Part shown: one piece after another, positions 1-7,834 of the stretch
How the letters are laid out: each line of letters begins with the position of its first letter
Numbering within the stretch: position 1 is the first letter of the stretch
Made by a program: the position numbers and the translations under genes
Notes under the pieces: generated by a model
The model's input: only the letters and a program-made list of their open reading frames with translations
What the model was told of the DNA's origin: nothing
Databases searched by the model: none
NCBI RefSeq assembly: GCF_001423615.1
Contig: NZ_LMOU01000001.1
Location: 1,970,874 to 2,009,997 of the forward strand
Length of the DNA: 39,124 bases
Direction of reading: 5' to 3'
From: Microbacterium sp. Leaf159
Lineage (GTDB): Bacteria > Actinomycetota > Actinomycetes > Actinomycetales > Microbacteriaceae

Positions 1-13
1 GCCTGCCCGCCTG

Positions 14-106
14 CCCGGGCACAGCTTCGGATGCCGGTGTGCGGCGCGCCGTGCTCCGGCCGCCGGCCCCGGCGCGTCGCGCCCACCCTCCGAATCTGTG
101 CCCGGG
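14..106. repeat. Spaced inverted repeat, 18-bp arms
   Basis: The arms lie at 14-31 and 89-106 and match at 17 of 18 positions (core CCCGGGCACAG / CTGTGCCCGGG). The 57-bp spacer is very GC-rich. No convincing gene lies in 1-142. It may be a large hairpin downstream of an unseen gene to the left, or a dispersed intergenic element; no function can be assigned. Confidence 0.55.
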
Positions 107-142
107 AGTGGGGATCGGTTCCTCAGTTCGCCCCCGTCCCAA

Positions 143-182
143 CGAGAAGGGCCCAGGATGACGGCATCCTGGGCCCTTCTCG
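143..182 (-). terminator. Terminator after acyl-CoA dehydrogenase
   Basis: A perfect 18-bp stem (143-160 with 165-182) closes a 4-base loop, 11 bases beyond the dehydrogenase stop codon. There is no T-run, which is common for actinobacterial terminators. The stem is symmetric, so it could also stop transcription coming from the left. Confidence 0.85.
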
Positions 183-193
183 TAGAGGGTGCG

Positions 194-1357
194 TCAGCGC
201 TTGCCGACGATCTGGCGACCGACGAGGTCGCGCATGATCTCGTTCGTTCCGCCGTAGATGCGGTGCACCCGGGCATCGGTGAACGCGCGGGCGATCGGGT
301 ACTCCATGATGTAGCCGTAGCCACCGTGCAGCTGCACGCCCGTGTCGAGCACCTCCCACTCGCGCTCGGTCGCCCAGAACTTGACCTTCGCGGCATCCTC
401 GGCGGTGAGCGTGCTGTTCTTGTAGGCGAGCAGCGCGCGGTCGATGTACGCCCACATCGCGTCGGTGGTCGCGGCCATGTCGGCGAGCCGGAAGCGGGTG
501 TTCTGGAAGTCGGCGATGCGCTCGCCGAACGCCTCGCGGTCCTTCGTGTAGGCCACGGTCCAGTCGAGGGCTGCCTGAGCGGCTGCGGCTGCGGCGACGC
601 CGATCGAGAGACGCTCGAGCGGCAGGTTGAGCATCAGCTGGATGAAGCCCTGACCCTCCTTGCCGCTGATGAGGTTCTCGTCGGGGATGAACACGTCGGT
701 GAAGCTGAGCTCGGCCGTGTCCCAGCCGTGGAAGCCCATCTTGCTGAGCTTCTTGCCCTGGTCGAAGCCCTCCATGCCCTTCTCGACGAGCAGCAGGCTG
801 AACGCGTCGGGACGATTGCCCTCGCCGGTCTTGACGAAGGTCACCACGACGTCGGCCGTCGTGCCGGAGGAGATGAACGTCTTGGCGCCGTTGAGGATGT
901 AGCCGCCGTCGACCTTCTTGGCGTTCGTCTTGATGCCGCGGAGGTCCGAGCCCGCACCGGGGTCGGTCATCGCGAGGGCACCGAGCACTTCGCCCGTCGC
1001 CATGCGGGGAAGCCACTTCTCCTTCTGCTCCTGCGTGCCCATGTGCACGAGGTAGGGCACGGCCAGGTCGTCCTGGATGCCGAAGGCACCGGCCAGCGAC
1101 CCCGCGCCGGAGGCGATGACCTCTTCCATCACGATCGTGCGGAAGCGGTAGTCCTGCAGCATCCCGGCGCCGCCGAACTCCTCGGGTACGGACAGCCCGA
1201 TCAGGCCCGCCTCACCGGCTGCCAGCATGGTCGCCCGGTCGATCTCGCCCGCGGCGTCCCAGCCCTCGATCGCCTCATTGGTCACGTGGCGCTTGACGAA
1301 ATCCTTGACGAGGTCGCGGAATGCCTCGTGATCCTCTTCGTAGATGTCGCGTTCCAT
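194..1357 (-). CDS. Acyl-CoA dehydrogenase family protein
   Basis: This 387-residue flavoenzyme of the acyl-CoA dehydrogenase fold would oxidise an acyl-CoA thioester to the 2,3-enoyl-CoA and pass electrons to ETF. The length is typical. Family signatures are MTDPGAGSDL (middle beta domain, FAD/substrate contacts), DREAFGERIADFQ and LHGGYGYIMEYPIAR. The C-terminal signature reads IYGGTNEIMRDLVGRQI. Short- and medium-chain enzymes carry their catalytic Glu at the first Gly of that motif; its absence points to the long-chain/isovaleryl branch, where the base sits elsewhere. The ATG start is supported by AGGAGG a few bases upstream. The gene appears monocistronic, ending at a strong hairpin. The substrate cannot be predicted. 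Confidence 0.93.
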   Translation of the reverse strand: MERDIYEEDHEAFRDLVKDFVKRHVTNEAIEGWDAAGEIDRATMLAAGEAGLIGLSVPEEFGGAGMLQDYRFRTIVMEEVIASGAGSLAGAFGIQDDLAVPYLVHMGTQEQKEKWLPRMATGEVLGALAMTDPGAGSDLRGIKTNAKKVDGGYILNGAKTFISSGTTADVVVTFVKTGEGNRPDAFSLLLVEKGMEGFDQGKKLSKMGFHGWDTAELSFTDVFIPDENLISGKEGQGFIQLMLNLPLERLSIGVAAAAAAQAALDWTVAYTKDREAFGERIADFQNTRFRLADMAATTDAMWAYIDRALLAYKNSTLTAEDAAKVKFWATEREWEVLDTGVQLHGGYGYIMEYPIARAFTDARVHRIYGGTNEIMRDLVGRQIVGKR

Positions 1358-1395
1358 TGCGTCCTCCTGAACGTTCGTGCGTCATTGCTCCGGCG

Positions 1396-1401
1396 ATTCT
1401 A
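1396..1401 (-). promoter_or_regulatory. Probable -10 box of acyl-CoA dehydrogenase
   Basis: On the minus strand TAGAAT lies about 38 bases upstream of the ATG, leaving a short leader that holds the AGGAGG ribosome site. No good -35 box is seen. An imperfect inverted repeat TTGTGAGA...TCCCACAA (1431-1451) lies just upstream and could be a regulator site. Confidence 0.45.
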
Positions 1402-1520
1402 TGCCGGTTCACCGACACCGGGACAGCCCGTTGTGAGAATGCATCCCACAATCGGTGGGACTGGGTACCGCGGTTGTCGGATGCCGCAATGCGGCCGTTC
1501 GGACGACGTTCGGCCGTGCC

Positions 1521-2456
1521 TCAGTGCGTGTAATCGGGCGCGGCGGGGAGCCCGAAGAACTCCTCGAGCGTGTGATACCCGCCGTGGTGGTAGGCGGCAG
1601 CGAGGTCGCGTCCGAGGTAGCGCAGATGCCAGGGCTCGGGTTTGTACCCGGTGACGCCCGAGCCGACCTGCTCGTAGCGGACGATGAATCCGTACTCCCA
1701 GGCGTTCGCCGCGATCCACTCCCCCTGCGCCGTGGCGCCGAACGCCTCGATCGCCCCGCACCGCGAATCGCACGCCACGAGATCGATGGCGAGACCGGTC
1801 TGATGCTCGCTGTGGCCCGCTCGCGCGGATGACGCATCCGCACCGGCCTGCCCGCTGTCGCGCACGTGCGACGCATGGGTCGCCACCTGGAGGTCGTACG
1901 AGCGGTAGCCGTTGTTCGCCCCGATGCGCCCGGCGCCCTCGGCCACCGCGGCAGCGGCCATCTCGCCCACAGCCGAGGCGACATCCGCTCGCGCCTGACC
2001 TGACGCGGTCGTCATCTGCAGCGGGATGTCCGCGAGCGACGATGGCGCGAAGGCGACAGGGGCGAGCGGACGAGCCTTGTTCACGACCACCCAGACATGG
2101 GCGGGATCGTCGAGCGCCACGCACGGCGCGTTGCCGGCGATGACGGCTGCCCGGAAGCTCTCCGCACCGCCGAAGCCGGCGATGATCGCCGCATCATCGG
2201 CCACCGAGATCGCCTCCAGCACCGTCGGCTCCGAGCACGGGTCAGCCGCCGTGGTCGCTCCGACCTCGACCGCGGGGACCTCCTGCACGACGAGCGGTTG
2301 CGGCATCTCCGCCTCTTCCGCCGCCGAGTTCGCGATGGGCGCGCCGGCGATCGACAGCAGGATGCCGACGGCGGTCACCGCAAGACCGATGGGCAGGGCG
2401 GGTCCGCGAATCGGGGAGCGCGGCGCCGCATGCTGAGGCTGCGGCGCGAAGTACAT
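1521..2456 (-). CDS. D-alanyl-D-alanine carboxypeptidase, M15 (VanY-like)
   Basis: This 311-residue protein has one N-terminal membrane segment or uncleaved signal (about residues 21-42), an Ala/Glu-rich linker, and a C-terminal M15B peptidase domain. The zinc and catalytic residues are visible: His218 and Asp225 in SEHQTGLAID, then Glu274 and His277 in PEPWHLRY. Such enzymes trim the terminal D-Ala from peptidoglycan stem peptides outside the membrane. The ATG is preceded by GGGAG at short spacing. It is divergent from the radical SAM gene across about 80 bases. No resistance genes are nearby, so a housekeeping wall-remodelling role is more likely than glycopeptide resistance. Confidence 0.9.
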   Translation of the reverse strand: MYFAPQPQHAAPRSPIRGPALPIGLAVTAVGILLSIAGAPIANSAAEEAEMPQPLVVQEVPAVEVGATTAADPCSEPTVLEAISVADDAAIIAGFGGAESFRAAVIAGNAPCVALDDPAHVWVVVNKARPLAPVAFAPSSLADIPLQMTTASGQARADVASAVGEMAAAAVAEGAGRIGANNGYRSYDLQVATHASHVRDSGQAGADASSARAGHSEHQTGLAIDLVACDSRCGAIEAFGATAQGEWIAANAWEYGFIVRYEQVGSGVTGYKPEPWHLRYLGRDLAAAYHHGGYHTLEEFFGLPAAPDYTH

Positions 2457-2480
2457 GCTCCCATTGTCCCTTAAGTCGGA

Positions 2481-2542
2481 TAGAACATATGTCGCACTCC
2501 GGTTGACTCCAGTATCGTTTCTATGTTCGAATGGTTCTCATG
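2481..2542 (+). promoter_or_regulatory. Promoter region of the radical SAM gene
   Basis: TTGACT (2503-2508) and TCGAAT (2527-2532) are separated by 18 bases; the expected start of transcription falls on ATG 2540, suggesting a leaderless message. Two sequences resemble the actinobacterial LexA box TCGAAC-N4-GTTCGA at 12 of 16 positions (2481-2496 and 2515-2530), but each has only one good half-site. Confidence 0.4.
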
Positions 2543-3601
2543 CGGTGGCAGGGACAGAAACTCGGTGACGTCGATGCCGCGGCGCTGCCCGGACTCGAGA
2601 ACCGCTCGAACGTCCTCCGCACGGTGACCACGCCCGACTTCGCGGGCATGACCTTCCATGAGGTGCTGTCGAAGTCCGCACTCAATCACGTTCCGGGCGC
2701 TTCGCGCATGCCTTTCGCGTGGACCATCAACCCCTACCGCGGATGCAGTCATGCCTGTGTGTACTGCTTCGCTCGCGGAACGCACGAGTATCTCGATCTG
2801 GACGGCGGATCCGACTTCGACTCGCAGATCGTCGTGAAGGTCAACGTCGTCGAAGTGCTGCAGAAGGAGCTGCGCAAGGGCAGCTGGGAGCACGAGACCG
2901 TCGCGCTCGGCACGAACACGGATCCGTATCAGCGCGCCGAGGGGCGCTACAAGCTGATGCCGGGGATCATCGAGGCTCTCGCCGCTTCGGGCACGCCGAT
3001 GTCGATCCTCACCAAGGGCACGCTGATCAGGCGTGACATCCCCCTGCTGGTCAAGGCCGCGCAGCGGGTGCCCGTCGACATCCAGATGTCGATCGCGATG
3101 TACGACGACGACCTGCAGAAGGCGATCGAGCCCGGCACCCCGACGACGCAGGCGCGGCTCGACACCGTGCGGGCGCTGCGGGATGCGGGCTTCCGGGTCA
3201 CCGTGTTCCTGATGCCGATCATGCCGCACATGACCGACTCGGTCGAGGCGATCGACACCGCTCTGCGCCGCATCAAAGAGGCCGGAGCCAGTCGCGTGAT
3301 CTACGGTGCGTTGCACCTCCGCGCCGGCGTGAAGCCCTGGTTCATGCAGTGGCTCGGCGAGTTCCGACCCGACCTCGTCTCGTCGTATCGAGGGCTCTAT
3401 CCCGGGGTCTCGGCCGAGGCGCCGAAGGGGTATCGGCAATGGCTCGCGAAGCGGGCGCGACCCCTGATCCGGATGCACGGGCTCGACGGGCAGCACGAGG
3501 ACGACTACCCGGTGCGGGGCATCCGGTCGTCCGCTCCGCACGGACGCCCGGCCCCCTCAGTCGCGCCAGCGCCCGCCCCCGCACAGCCGATGCTGTTCTG
3601 A
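2540..3601 (+). CDS. Rv2578c-family radical SAM protein
   Basis: A 353-residue radical SAM protein of the actinobacterial Rv2578c family, distantly like spore photoproduct lyase SplB. The cluster-binding cysteines are in CSHACVYC (C-x3-C-x2-C), preceded by NPYRGC, and the TIM-barrel core follows. The natural reaction of this family is not established. I chose ATG 2540 (MRWQGQ) over ATG 2531 because relatives begin MRW and because the -10 box fits a leaderless start there. The C-terminal Pro/Ala-rich tail ending PMLF is typical. It is monocistronic; a possible SOS link is weak (see findings). Confidence 0.88.
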   Translation: MRWQGQKLGDVDAAALPGLENRSNVLRTVTTPDFAGMTFHEVLSKSALNHVPGASRMPFAWTINPYRGCSHACVYCFARGTHEYLDLDGGSDFDSQIVVKVNVVEVLQKELRKGSWEHETVALGTNTDPYQRAEGRYKLMPGIIEALAASGTPMSILTKGTLIRRDIPLLVKAAQRVPVDIQMSIAMYDDDLQKAIEPGTPTTQARLDTVRALRDAGFRVTVFLMPIMPHMTDSVEAIDTALRRIKEAGASRVIYGALHLRAGVKPWFMQWLGEFRPDLVSSYRGLYPGVSAEAPKGYRQWLAKRARPLIRMHGLDGQHEDDYPVRGIRSSAPHGRPAPSVAPAPAPAQPMLF

Positions 3602-3672
3602 CCGCCGATCGGCGCGTTCGGCGAGGCGCCGAATGCGATCCGGCGAGGTCGGGAGGGTGCCTCCAGGGCGCG

Positions 3673-3678
3673 TAGGCT
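3673..3678 (+). promoter_or_regulatory. -10 box of YaeQ gene
   Basis: TAGGCT lies eight bases before ATG 3687, so transcription should begin at or next to the start codon. It supports the short start over the in-frame ATG at 3633. Confidence 0.55.
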
Positions 3679-3686
3679 CGGGCGTT

Positions 3687-4226
3687 ATGGCTATCGGCTC
3701 CACAATGCACACGTTCGAGGTCCAGTTGGCCGACATGGATCGTGGTGTGTACGACGACTTCTCGCTGCGCGTGGCGCGGCATCCGTCCGAGACCGATGCG
3801 TACATGCTCACCCGCGTGCTCGCCTACGGGCTCGAGTTCACCGAGGGCATCACGTTCGGCGGCGGCATCTCGCAGACCGACGAACCGGCGGTTCTGGTGC
3901 GCGACCTCACCGGCCAGACCACCGCATGGATCGAGATCGGAGCCCCCGACGCCGAGCGCCTGCACTACGGCAGCCGTCTCGCCGAGCGCACCGTCGTCTA
4001 CACGCACCGCGACCCGGCGAAGGTCATGGCGCCGTGGGCCGACAAGAAGATTCACCGCTCGGAGGACATCCGCGTCTACAGCTTCGATCCCGGATTCATC
4101 GAGTCCGCTGCACCGCTCATCGAGCGCCGCAACACCATGACGCTCACCGTCACCGAGCAGGTGCTCTACCTCGACCTCAACGGCACGACCCTGACCACGG
4201 CGATCCACGAGCACGAACTCGGCTGA
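3687..4226 (+). CDS. YaeQ family protein
   Basis: A 179-residue protein matching the YaeQ family over its whole length (opening MAIGSTMHTFEVQLADMDRG, then ARHPSETDAYMLTRVLAYGL and the C-terminal VTEQVLYLDLNG). YaeQ proteins have a PD-(D/E)xK nuclease-like fold; their cellular role is not settled. The family-typical Glu in the GLEFTEGI stretch and the WIEIG stretch (core beta strand of that fold) are present. The start is fixed by the family N-terminus and by the -10 box. It converges on the helicase gene with a shared terminator between them. Confidence 0.9.
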   Translation: MAIGSTMHTFEVQLADMDRGVYDDFSLRVARHPSETDAYMLTRVLAYGLEFTEGITFGGGISQTDEPAVLVRDLTGQTTAWIEIGAPDAERLHYGSRLAERTVVYTHRDPAKVMAPWADKKIHRSEDIRVYSFDPGFIESAAPLIERRNTMTLTVTEQVLYLDLNGTTLTTAIHEHELG

Positions 4227-4264
4227 GTCGACATGGCGCGCATCCCCGCGCATCCCACGCACGA

Positions 4265-4304
4265 CGAAGGCCCCGCCCCCGCAGATGCAGGGACGGGGCC
4301 TTCG
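4265..4304. terminator. Bidirectional terminator between YaeQ and helicase genes
   Basis: An 11-bp perfect stem (4265-4275 with 4294-4304) is flanked by the two convergent stop codons. The partial complementarity CCCCC/GGGA can lengthen it inward. Confidence 0.8.
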
Positions 4305-4315
4305 AGCGTGACGGA

Positions 4316-6625
4316 TCAGGCCGTGAGGTCTGCCGCGGTCGGAACTCGACCGGCGATCTCCTCGATCAGGTCGTCGTCGATGCGCGCGTTCTCGAACGGG
4401 GCGTCGATCTCGGCGCGCTCCAGCAGTTCGGTCATGCGGCGCTGGCGCTGACGAGTGATCAGCGTCACGACGCGGCCCGAACGACCGGCGCGGCCCGTAC
4501 GGCCCGAGCGGTGCAGGTACGTCTTGTACTCGTCGGGGGCGTCGGCCTGGACGACCAGGTCGATGTCGTCGACGTGGATGCCGCGGGCGGCGACGTCCGT
4601 CGCGACGAGCACGTTCACGCGCCCGGAGGTCAGACGCTCGAGGTTGCGCGTGCGCTTGGCCTGGTTGAGGTCACCGTGCAGTGAGACCGCGGGGATGCCG
4701 GCGTCGTCGAACTGCTCGGCGAGCATGTCGGCATACGCACGGGTGCGGGCGAAGACCAGGGTCTTGCCCTCGCGGTCGACGAGCGAGGTGAGGATGTCGG
4801 CCTTGTCGCGGTGCTCGATCACGAGCACGCGGTGCTCGATCGTGCTCGAGTCCTGGTCCTCACCGGCGACCTCGTAGACGGCAGGGTCGACGAGGAACTC
4901 GTCGACGAGAGCCGCGACCTCACGGTCGAGCGTCGCCGAGAAGAGCAGCTTCTGGCTGCCGTCGGCCGTGTGGCGCAGGATGCGCTGCACCGGCTCGACG
5001 AATCCGAGCTCGCACATGTGGTCGGCCTCGTCGAGCACCGCGATGCGGCAGTCCGAGAGGTCGAGCTTGCCCTGGTTGATGAGGTCCTCGACGCGACCGG
5101 GCGTACCGATGACGATGTCGACGCCCTTCTTCAGCGCACCCACCTGGCGGCCCTGCGGCACGCCACCGTAGATCTGTGTGGTGAAGAGGCCGACGCTGCG
5201 GGCGATCGGCTGGATCGTGCGGTCGATCTGCAGCGCGAGCTCGCGGGTCGGAGCGAGGATGATCGCACGCGGCGACCGACCGAACTCACGACGCTTGCCG
5301 GCCTGCGACTGCAGCACGCGCTCGACGAGCGGTGCGCCGAAGGCGATGGTCTTGCCGGAGCCGGTGCGGCCACGGGCGAGGACATCGCGCCCCTCGAGCA
5401 CGGCCGGGATGCTGGCAGCCTGGATCGGGAACGGCGTCGCAGCGCCCATGCCGACCAGGGTCTCGACGATGTTGGATCCGAGACCGAGGTCACCGAAGGT
5501 CACACCGTCGACCTCGACGGCAGCGACGGACTTCGCCTCGAGACGCTCGTGCACGACGTCATCGGTCTGCTCGAACTTCTTGGCGGGTGCCGCGCTCGAC
5601 GTGGCGTTCCAGTCGTTGCGGCTGGGGCGCTCGTTGCGCGCCGGCCGCCCGCGGGTGTCCGACGTCAGCGGGCGGGGACGCTCGGTGCGGTACGCGCCAC
5701 CGGTCGAGGGACGCGAGCGCTCGTCGCGGCCACCCTCGATCGAACGCTGAGTGCGGTCACGGTCGAAGGCACGACGCGCACGGTCGGCGTCGTAGGAGCG
5801 CTCGGCGCCGCCACGGTCGTCACGACGCGGGCCTGCGCCACGGTCGTCACGACGAGGACGGTCGTCACGGTCGAAGCGCGGACGCTCGGATGCTGCGCGG
5901 TCGAAGCGCGGACGCTCGGTGCGGTCACCCGAACGGGCAGGACGGTCGTCGCGGTTGAAGCGCTGGCCACCGCGGTCGTCACGGAAGCCACCGGAACGCT
6001 GGTCACCGCGGTCGTCACGGAAGCCACCGGAGCGCTGGCCACCGCGGTCGTCACGGCCCGGACGTCCGCCGTCGCGGTGATCGTTGTCACGGAAGCCCTG
6101 GCGCTGCGTGCCCGCACTGCGGTCGTCACGGCGCGGACGCTCGTCACGCTGGCCGCCTCGCTCATCGCGGTACGTGCCGGGGCCGGTCGGACGCTGGCCG
6201 CCGCGGTCATCGCGACGCGGACGGTCGAAGCTCGAGGAGGCACGGTCGTTGTAGCGCGGACGGTCGTCGCGGTTGTGCGGTGCCTCACGGCGACCCGACT
6301 CGGCACGGTTGCGGATGCCGCGCGACTCGTCGCGACCCGCACGCTCCTGAGCGCTCCAGCGCTGCTTGGGCGCGCCCTCTTCGGCGGGACGGTAGCCGCG
6401 GTGGCTCGCGCTGCGGCTGCCGGGGCGACGGTCGACACCTGCGGTCGAGGTGCGGCGCTCACCGGCATCCGCGCGTCCGCCGCGAGCATCGCGGGAATCG
6501 CGCGTGTCGCGACCTGCGTCGCGGCCGCCGGCGTGGCGATCGTGGAACGAGGTCTTGCTCGCGCCGTAGCGCGGCTCGAAGTTGGCGGCGGGACGGCCGC
6601 CGCGGGGCTTCTTGTTCTTGGGCAT
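4316..6625 (-). CDS. DEAD-box ATP-dependent RNA helicase with long disordered N-terminus
   Basis: A 769-residue RNA helicase of superfamily 2. The first ~360 residues are low-complexity, rich in Arg, Asp and Gly, with repeated units such as RDDRGGQRSGGF, and are probably disordered. A Q motif (FPIQAASIP) precedes motif I GRTGSGKT (K425), then PTRELALQI, DEAD (532-535), SAT, ATDVAARGIHVDD and HRSGRTGRAGR, so both RecA domains are intact. Roles in this family are RNA unwinding in ribosome assembly, cold adaptation and RNA decay. The start is ATG 6625 (MPKNKKPRGG) with AGAAGGA at 6633-6639; the upstream ATG at 6706 lacks a ribosome site. The leader is long and structured. Confidence 0.93.
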   Translation of the reverse strand: MPKNKKPRGGRPAANFEPRYGASKTSFHDRHAGGRDAGRDTRDSRDARGGRADAGERRTSTAGVDRRPGSRSASHRGYRPAEEGAPKQRWSAQERAGRDESRGIRNRAESGRREAPHNRDDRPRYNDRASSSFDRPRRDDRGGQRPTGPGTYRDERGGQRDERPRRDDRSAGTQRQGFRDNDHRDGGRPGRDDRGGQRSGGFRDDRGDQRSGGFRDDRGGQRFNRDDRPARSGDRTERPRFDRAASERPRFDRDDRPRRDDRGAGPRRDDRGGAERSYDADRARRAFDRDRTQRSIEGGRDERSRPSTGGAYRTERPRPLTSDTRGRPARNERPSRNDWNATSSAAPAKKFEQTDDVVHERLEAKSVAAVEVDGVTFGDLGLGSNIVETLVGMGAATPFPIQAASIPAVLEGRDVLARGRTGSGKTIAFGAPLVERVLQSQAGKRREFGRSPRAIILAPTRELALQIDRTIQPIARSVGLFTTQIYGGVPQGRQVGALKKGVDIVIGTPGRVEDLINQGKLDLSDCRIAVLDEADHMCELGFVEPVQRILRHTADGSQKLLFSATLDREVAALVDEFLVDPAVYEVAGEDQDSSTIEHRVLVIEHRDKADILTSLVDREGKTLVFARTRAYADMLAEQFDDAGIPAVSLHGDLNQAKRTRNLERLTSGRVNVLVATDVAARGIHVDDIDLVVQADAPDEYKTYLHRSGRTGRAGRSGRVVTLITRQRQRRMTELLERAEIDAPFENARIDDDLIEEIAGRVPTAADLTA

Positions 6626-6641
6626 GGGTGTGTCCTTCTGA

Positions 6642-6657
6642 GTTCTCGCACGAGAAC
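6642..6657 (-). promoter_or_regulatory. Hairpin beside the helicase ribosome site
   Basis: GTTCTCG and CGAGAAC form a perfect 7-bp stem with a 2-base loop, ending three bases upstream of the AGAAGGA ribosome site. It could tune access of the ribosome, for example with temperature or with helicase activity. Confidence 0.5.
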
Positions 6658-6747
6658 GGCGCCGCGCACACGCGCGGTATCCCTGCGCGCGATCGGATGC
6701 GACCACGCGGGGTTGTCCGGACTGTCAGCGGCCGGGGCCATTCATGT

Positions 6748-6781
6748 GATGGTTGATTAGCGTCGAGCGACGCTCACCATC
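6748..6781 (-). promoter_or_regulatory. Dyad in the helicase leader
   Basis: AGCGTCG (6759-6765) and CGACGCT (6768-6774) form a tight dyad, extended by GATGGT/ACCATC (6748-6753, 6776-6781) across an internal loop. It is either an operator or an RNA stem in the helicase leader. Confidence 0.4.
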
Positions 6782-6807
6782 GGCCCCTGGACTCACACTT
6801 CTTACAC

Positions 6808-6830
6808 AAAAACGTCCGCGCACTGCGCGG
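6808..6830 (-). terminator. Terminator-like hairpin upstream of helicase
   Basis: On the minus strand CCGCGC-AGT-GCGCGG is followed by ACG and five Ts. This is the only GC-stem plus T-run in the window. It may be an attenuator in the helicase leader, or may block transcription drifting from upstream. The position of the helicase promoter (TACACT at 6852-6857 is one candidate) decides which. Confidence 0.35.
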
Positions 6831-6908
6831 GTGTCCGAAGCCGACCCATCAAGTGTAGCGGTCGCTCCTGAAAATCCGCCCAGTCCCCCTGGCACTCACA
6901 CCTCGCCA

Positions 6909-6914
6909 TACGAT
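6909..6914 (+). promoter_or_regulatory. -10 box of aldose 1-epimerase
   Basis: TACGAT is exactly six bases before GTG 6921, the leaderless spacing seen repeatedly in this window. It decides the start of the gene. Confidence 0.65.
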
Positions 6915-6920
6915 TGCGGG

Positions 6921-7817
6921 GTGAACTCCGCATCCCCCACCGGCACCCAGGTGTACCTCCAGCTCGGCGACGTCAGCGCCCAGATCGCCCAGGTCGGCGC
7001 ATCCCTCCGATCGCTCCGCATCGGCTCGGTCGACCTGATCTCGCCGTATCCGGCCGACTCTCCGACCCCCTCATGCTCGGGAGTCGTGCTCGCGCCCTGG
7101 CCGAACCGTGTGCGAGACGGCCGGTGGAACGACGAGGGCACGGAGCGCCAGCTGGCGATCACCGAGCCGAAGTTCAGCAATGCGAGCCACGGGTTGCTGC
7201 GTTTCACCGCCTACGGCATCGAAGAGACGGCGTCGGGGACGACGCTGAGCGCCACGATCGTTCCGCAGACCGGCTACCCGTACCTGATCGAGACGAGCGT
7301 CACCTATGTGCTGCGCGCCGACGGCATCGACGTCACGCACTCGCTGACGAACCGCTCGGCGACGGCGGCGCCGGTCGCACTCGGCACGCATCCCTTCGTC
7401 ACCATCGGCGACGTCGACCCGCATGATCTCGTGCTGCGGGTGCCGGCTCAGACCCAGGTCACGACCGACGAGCGGATGCTGCCCACGGGCACGCAGCCTG
7501 CGGATGCTGCGCTTCGCGACGGCGCCCGCCTCGGAGACGTCGACCTCGACACCGGATTCACCGACCTCGAGCGCGACGCCGACGGACTCGTGCGGCACTC
7601 GCTCACCGCACCCGACGGGCGCCGCCTCACCCTCTGGCAGGGCGCCGGGTTCGACTTCGTGCAGGTCTACACGACCGACAAGTACCCGGGGCAGTCCCTT
7701 GCGGTGGCGATCGAGCCCATGACCGCTCCCGCCGATGCGCTGAACAGCGGCACAGGCGTCCGTCGCCTCGCGCCGGGCGAGACCTGGACCCTGCAGTGGG
7801 GCATCACGCTCGACTGA
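6921..7817 (+). CDS. Aldose 1-epimerase family protein
   Basis: A 298-residue galactose-mutarotase-fold protein that would interconvert alpha and beta anomers of aldoses. Visible family marks are PWPNRVRDGRW (substrate Asn-Arg), ASHGLLR (His), LGTHPFV (the second active-site His), DTGFTDL, and IEPMTAPADALNSG with the probable catalytic Glu. The GTG start follows a -10 box by six bases; the reading frame stays open to 6753 but the upstream part has no family similarity. It is divergent from the helicase gene and not linked to other sugar genes, so its substrate is unknown. Confidence 0.88.
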   Translation: MNSASPTGTQVYLQLGDVSAQIAQVGASLRSLRIGSVDLISPYPADSPTPSCSGVVLAPWPNRVRDGRWNDEGTERQLAITEPKFSNASHGLLRFTAYGIEETASGTTLSATIVPQTGYPYLIETSVTYVLRADGIDVTHSLTNRSATAAPVALGTHPFVTIGDVDPHDLVLRVPAQTQVTTDERMLPTGTQPADAALRDGARLGDVDLDTGFTDLERDADGLVRHSLTAPDGRRLTLWQGAGFDFVQVYTTDKYPGQSLAVAIEPMTAPADALNSGTGVRRLAPGETWTLQWGITLD

Positions 7818-7834
7818 GCTCGGCCGCTCACGTG

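Noticed and set aside
31..237. 68-codon frame at the left edge
   Set aside because: Arg/Pro-rich, overlaps the terminator and the dehydrogenase end, no ribosome site.
1431..1451. Inverted repeat TTGTGAGA / TCCCACAA as a firm regulator operator
   Set aside because: Arms match only 7 of 8 and no regulator gene is adjacent; kept only as a remark on the promoter.
1521..2456. VanY-like gene as part of a glycopeptide resistance cluster
   Set aside because: No vanH/A/X or sensor kinase genes are nearby; a housekeeping carboxypeptidase fits better.
4811..6760. 649-codon open frame on the plus strand opposite the helicase
   Set aside because: Its sequence is a mirror of the Arg/Gly-rich helicase repeats (runs of Thr, Ala, Val, Arg), has no recognisable domain and no ribosome site; the helicase strand has all family motifs.
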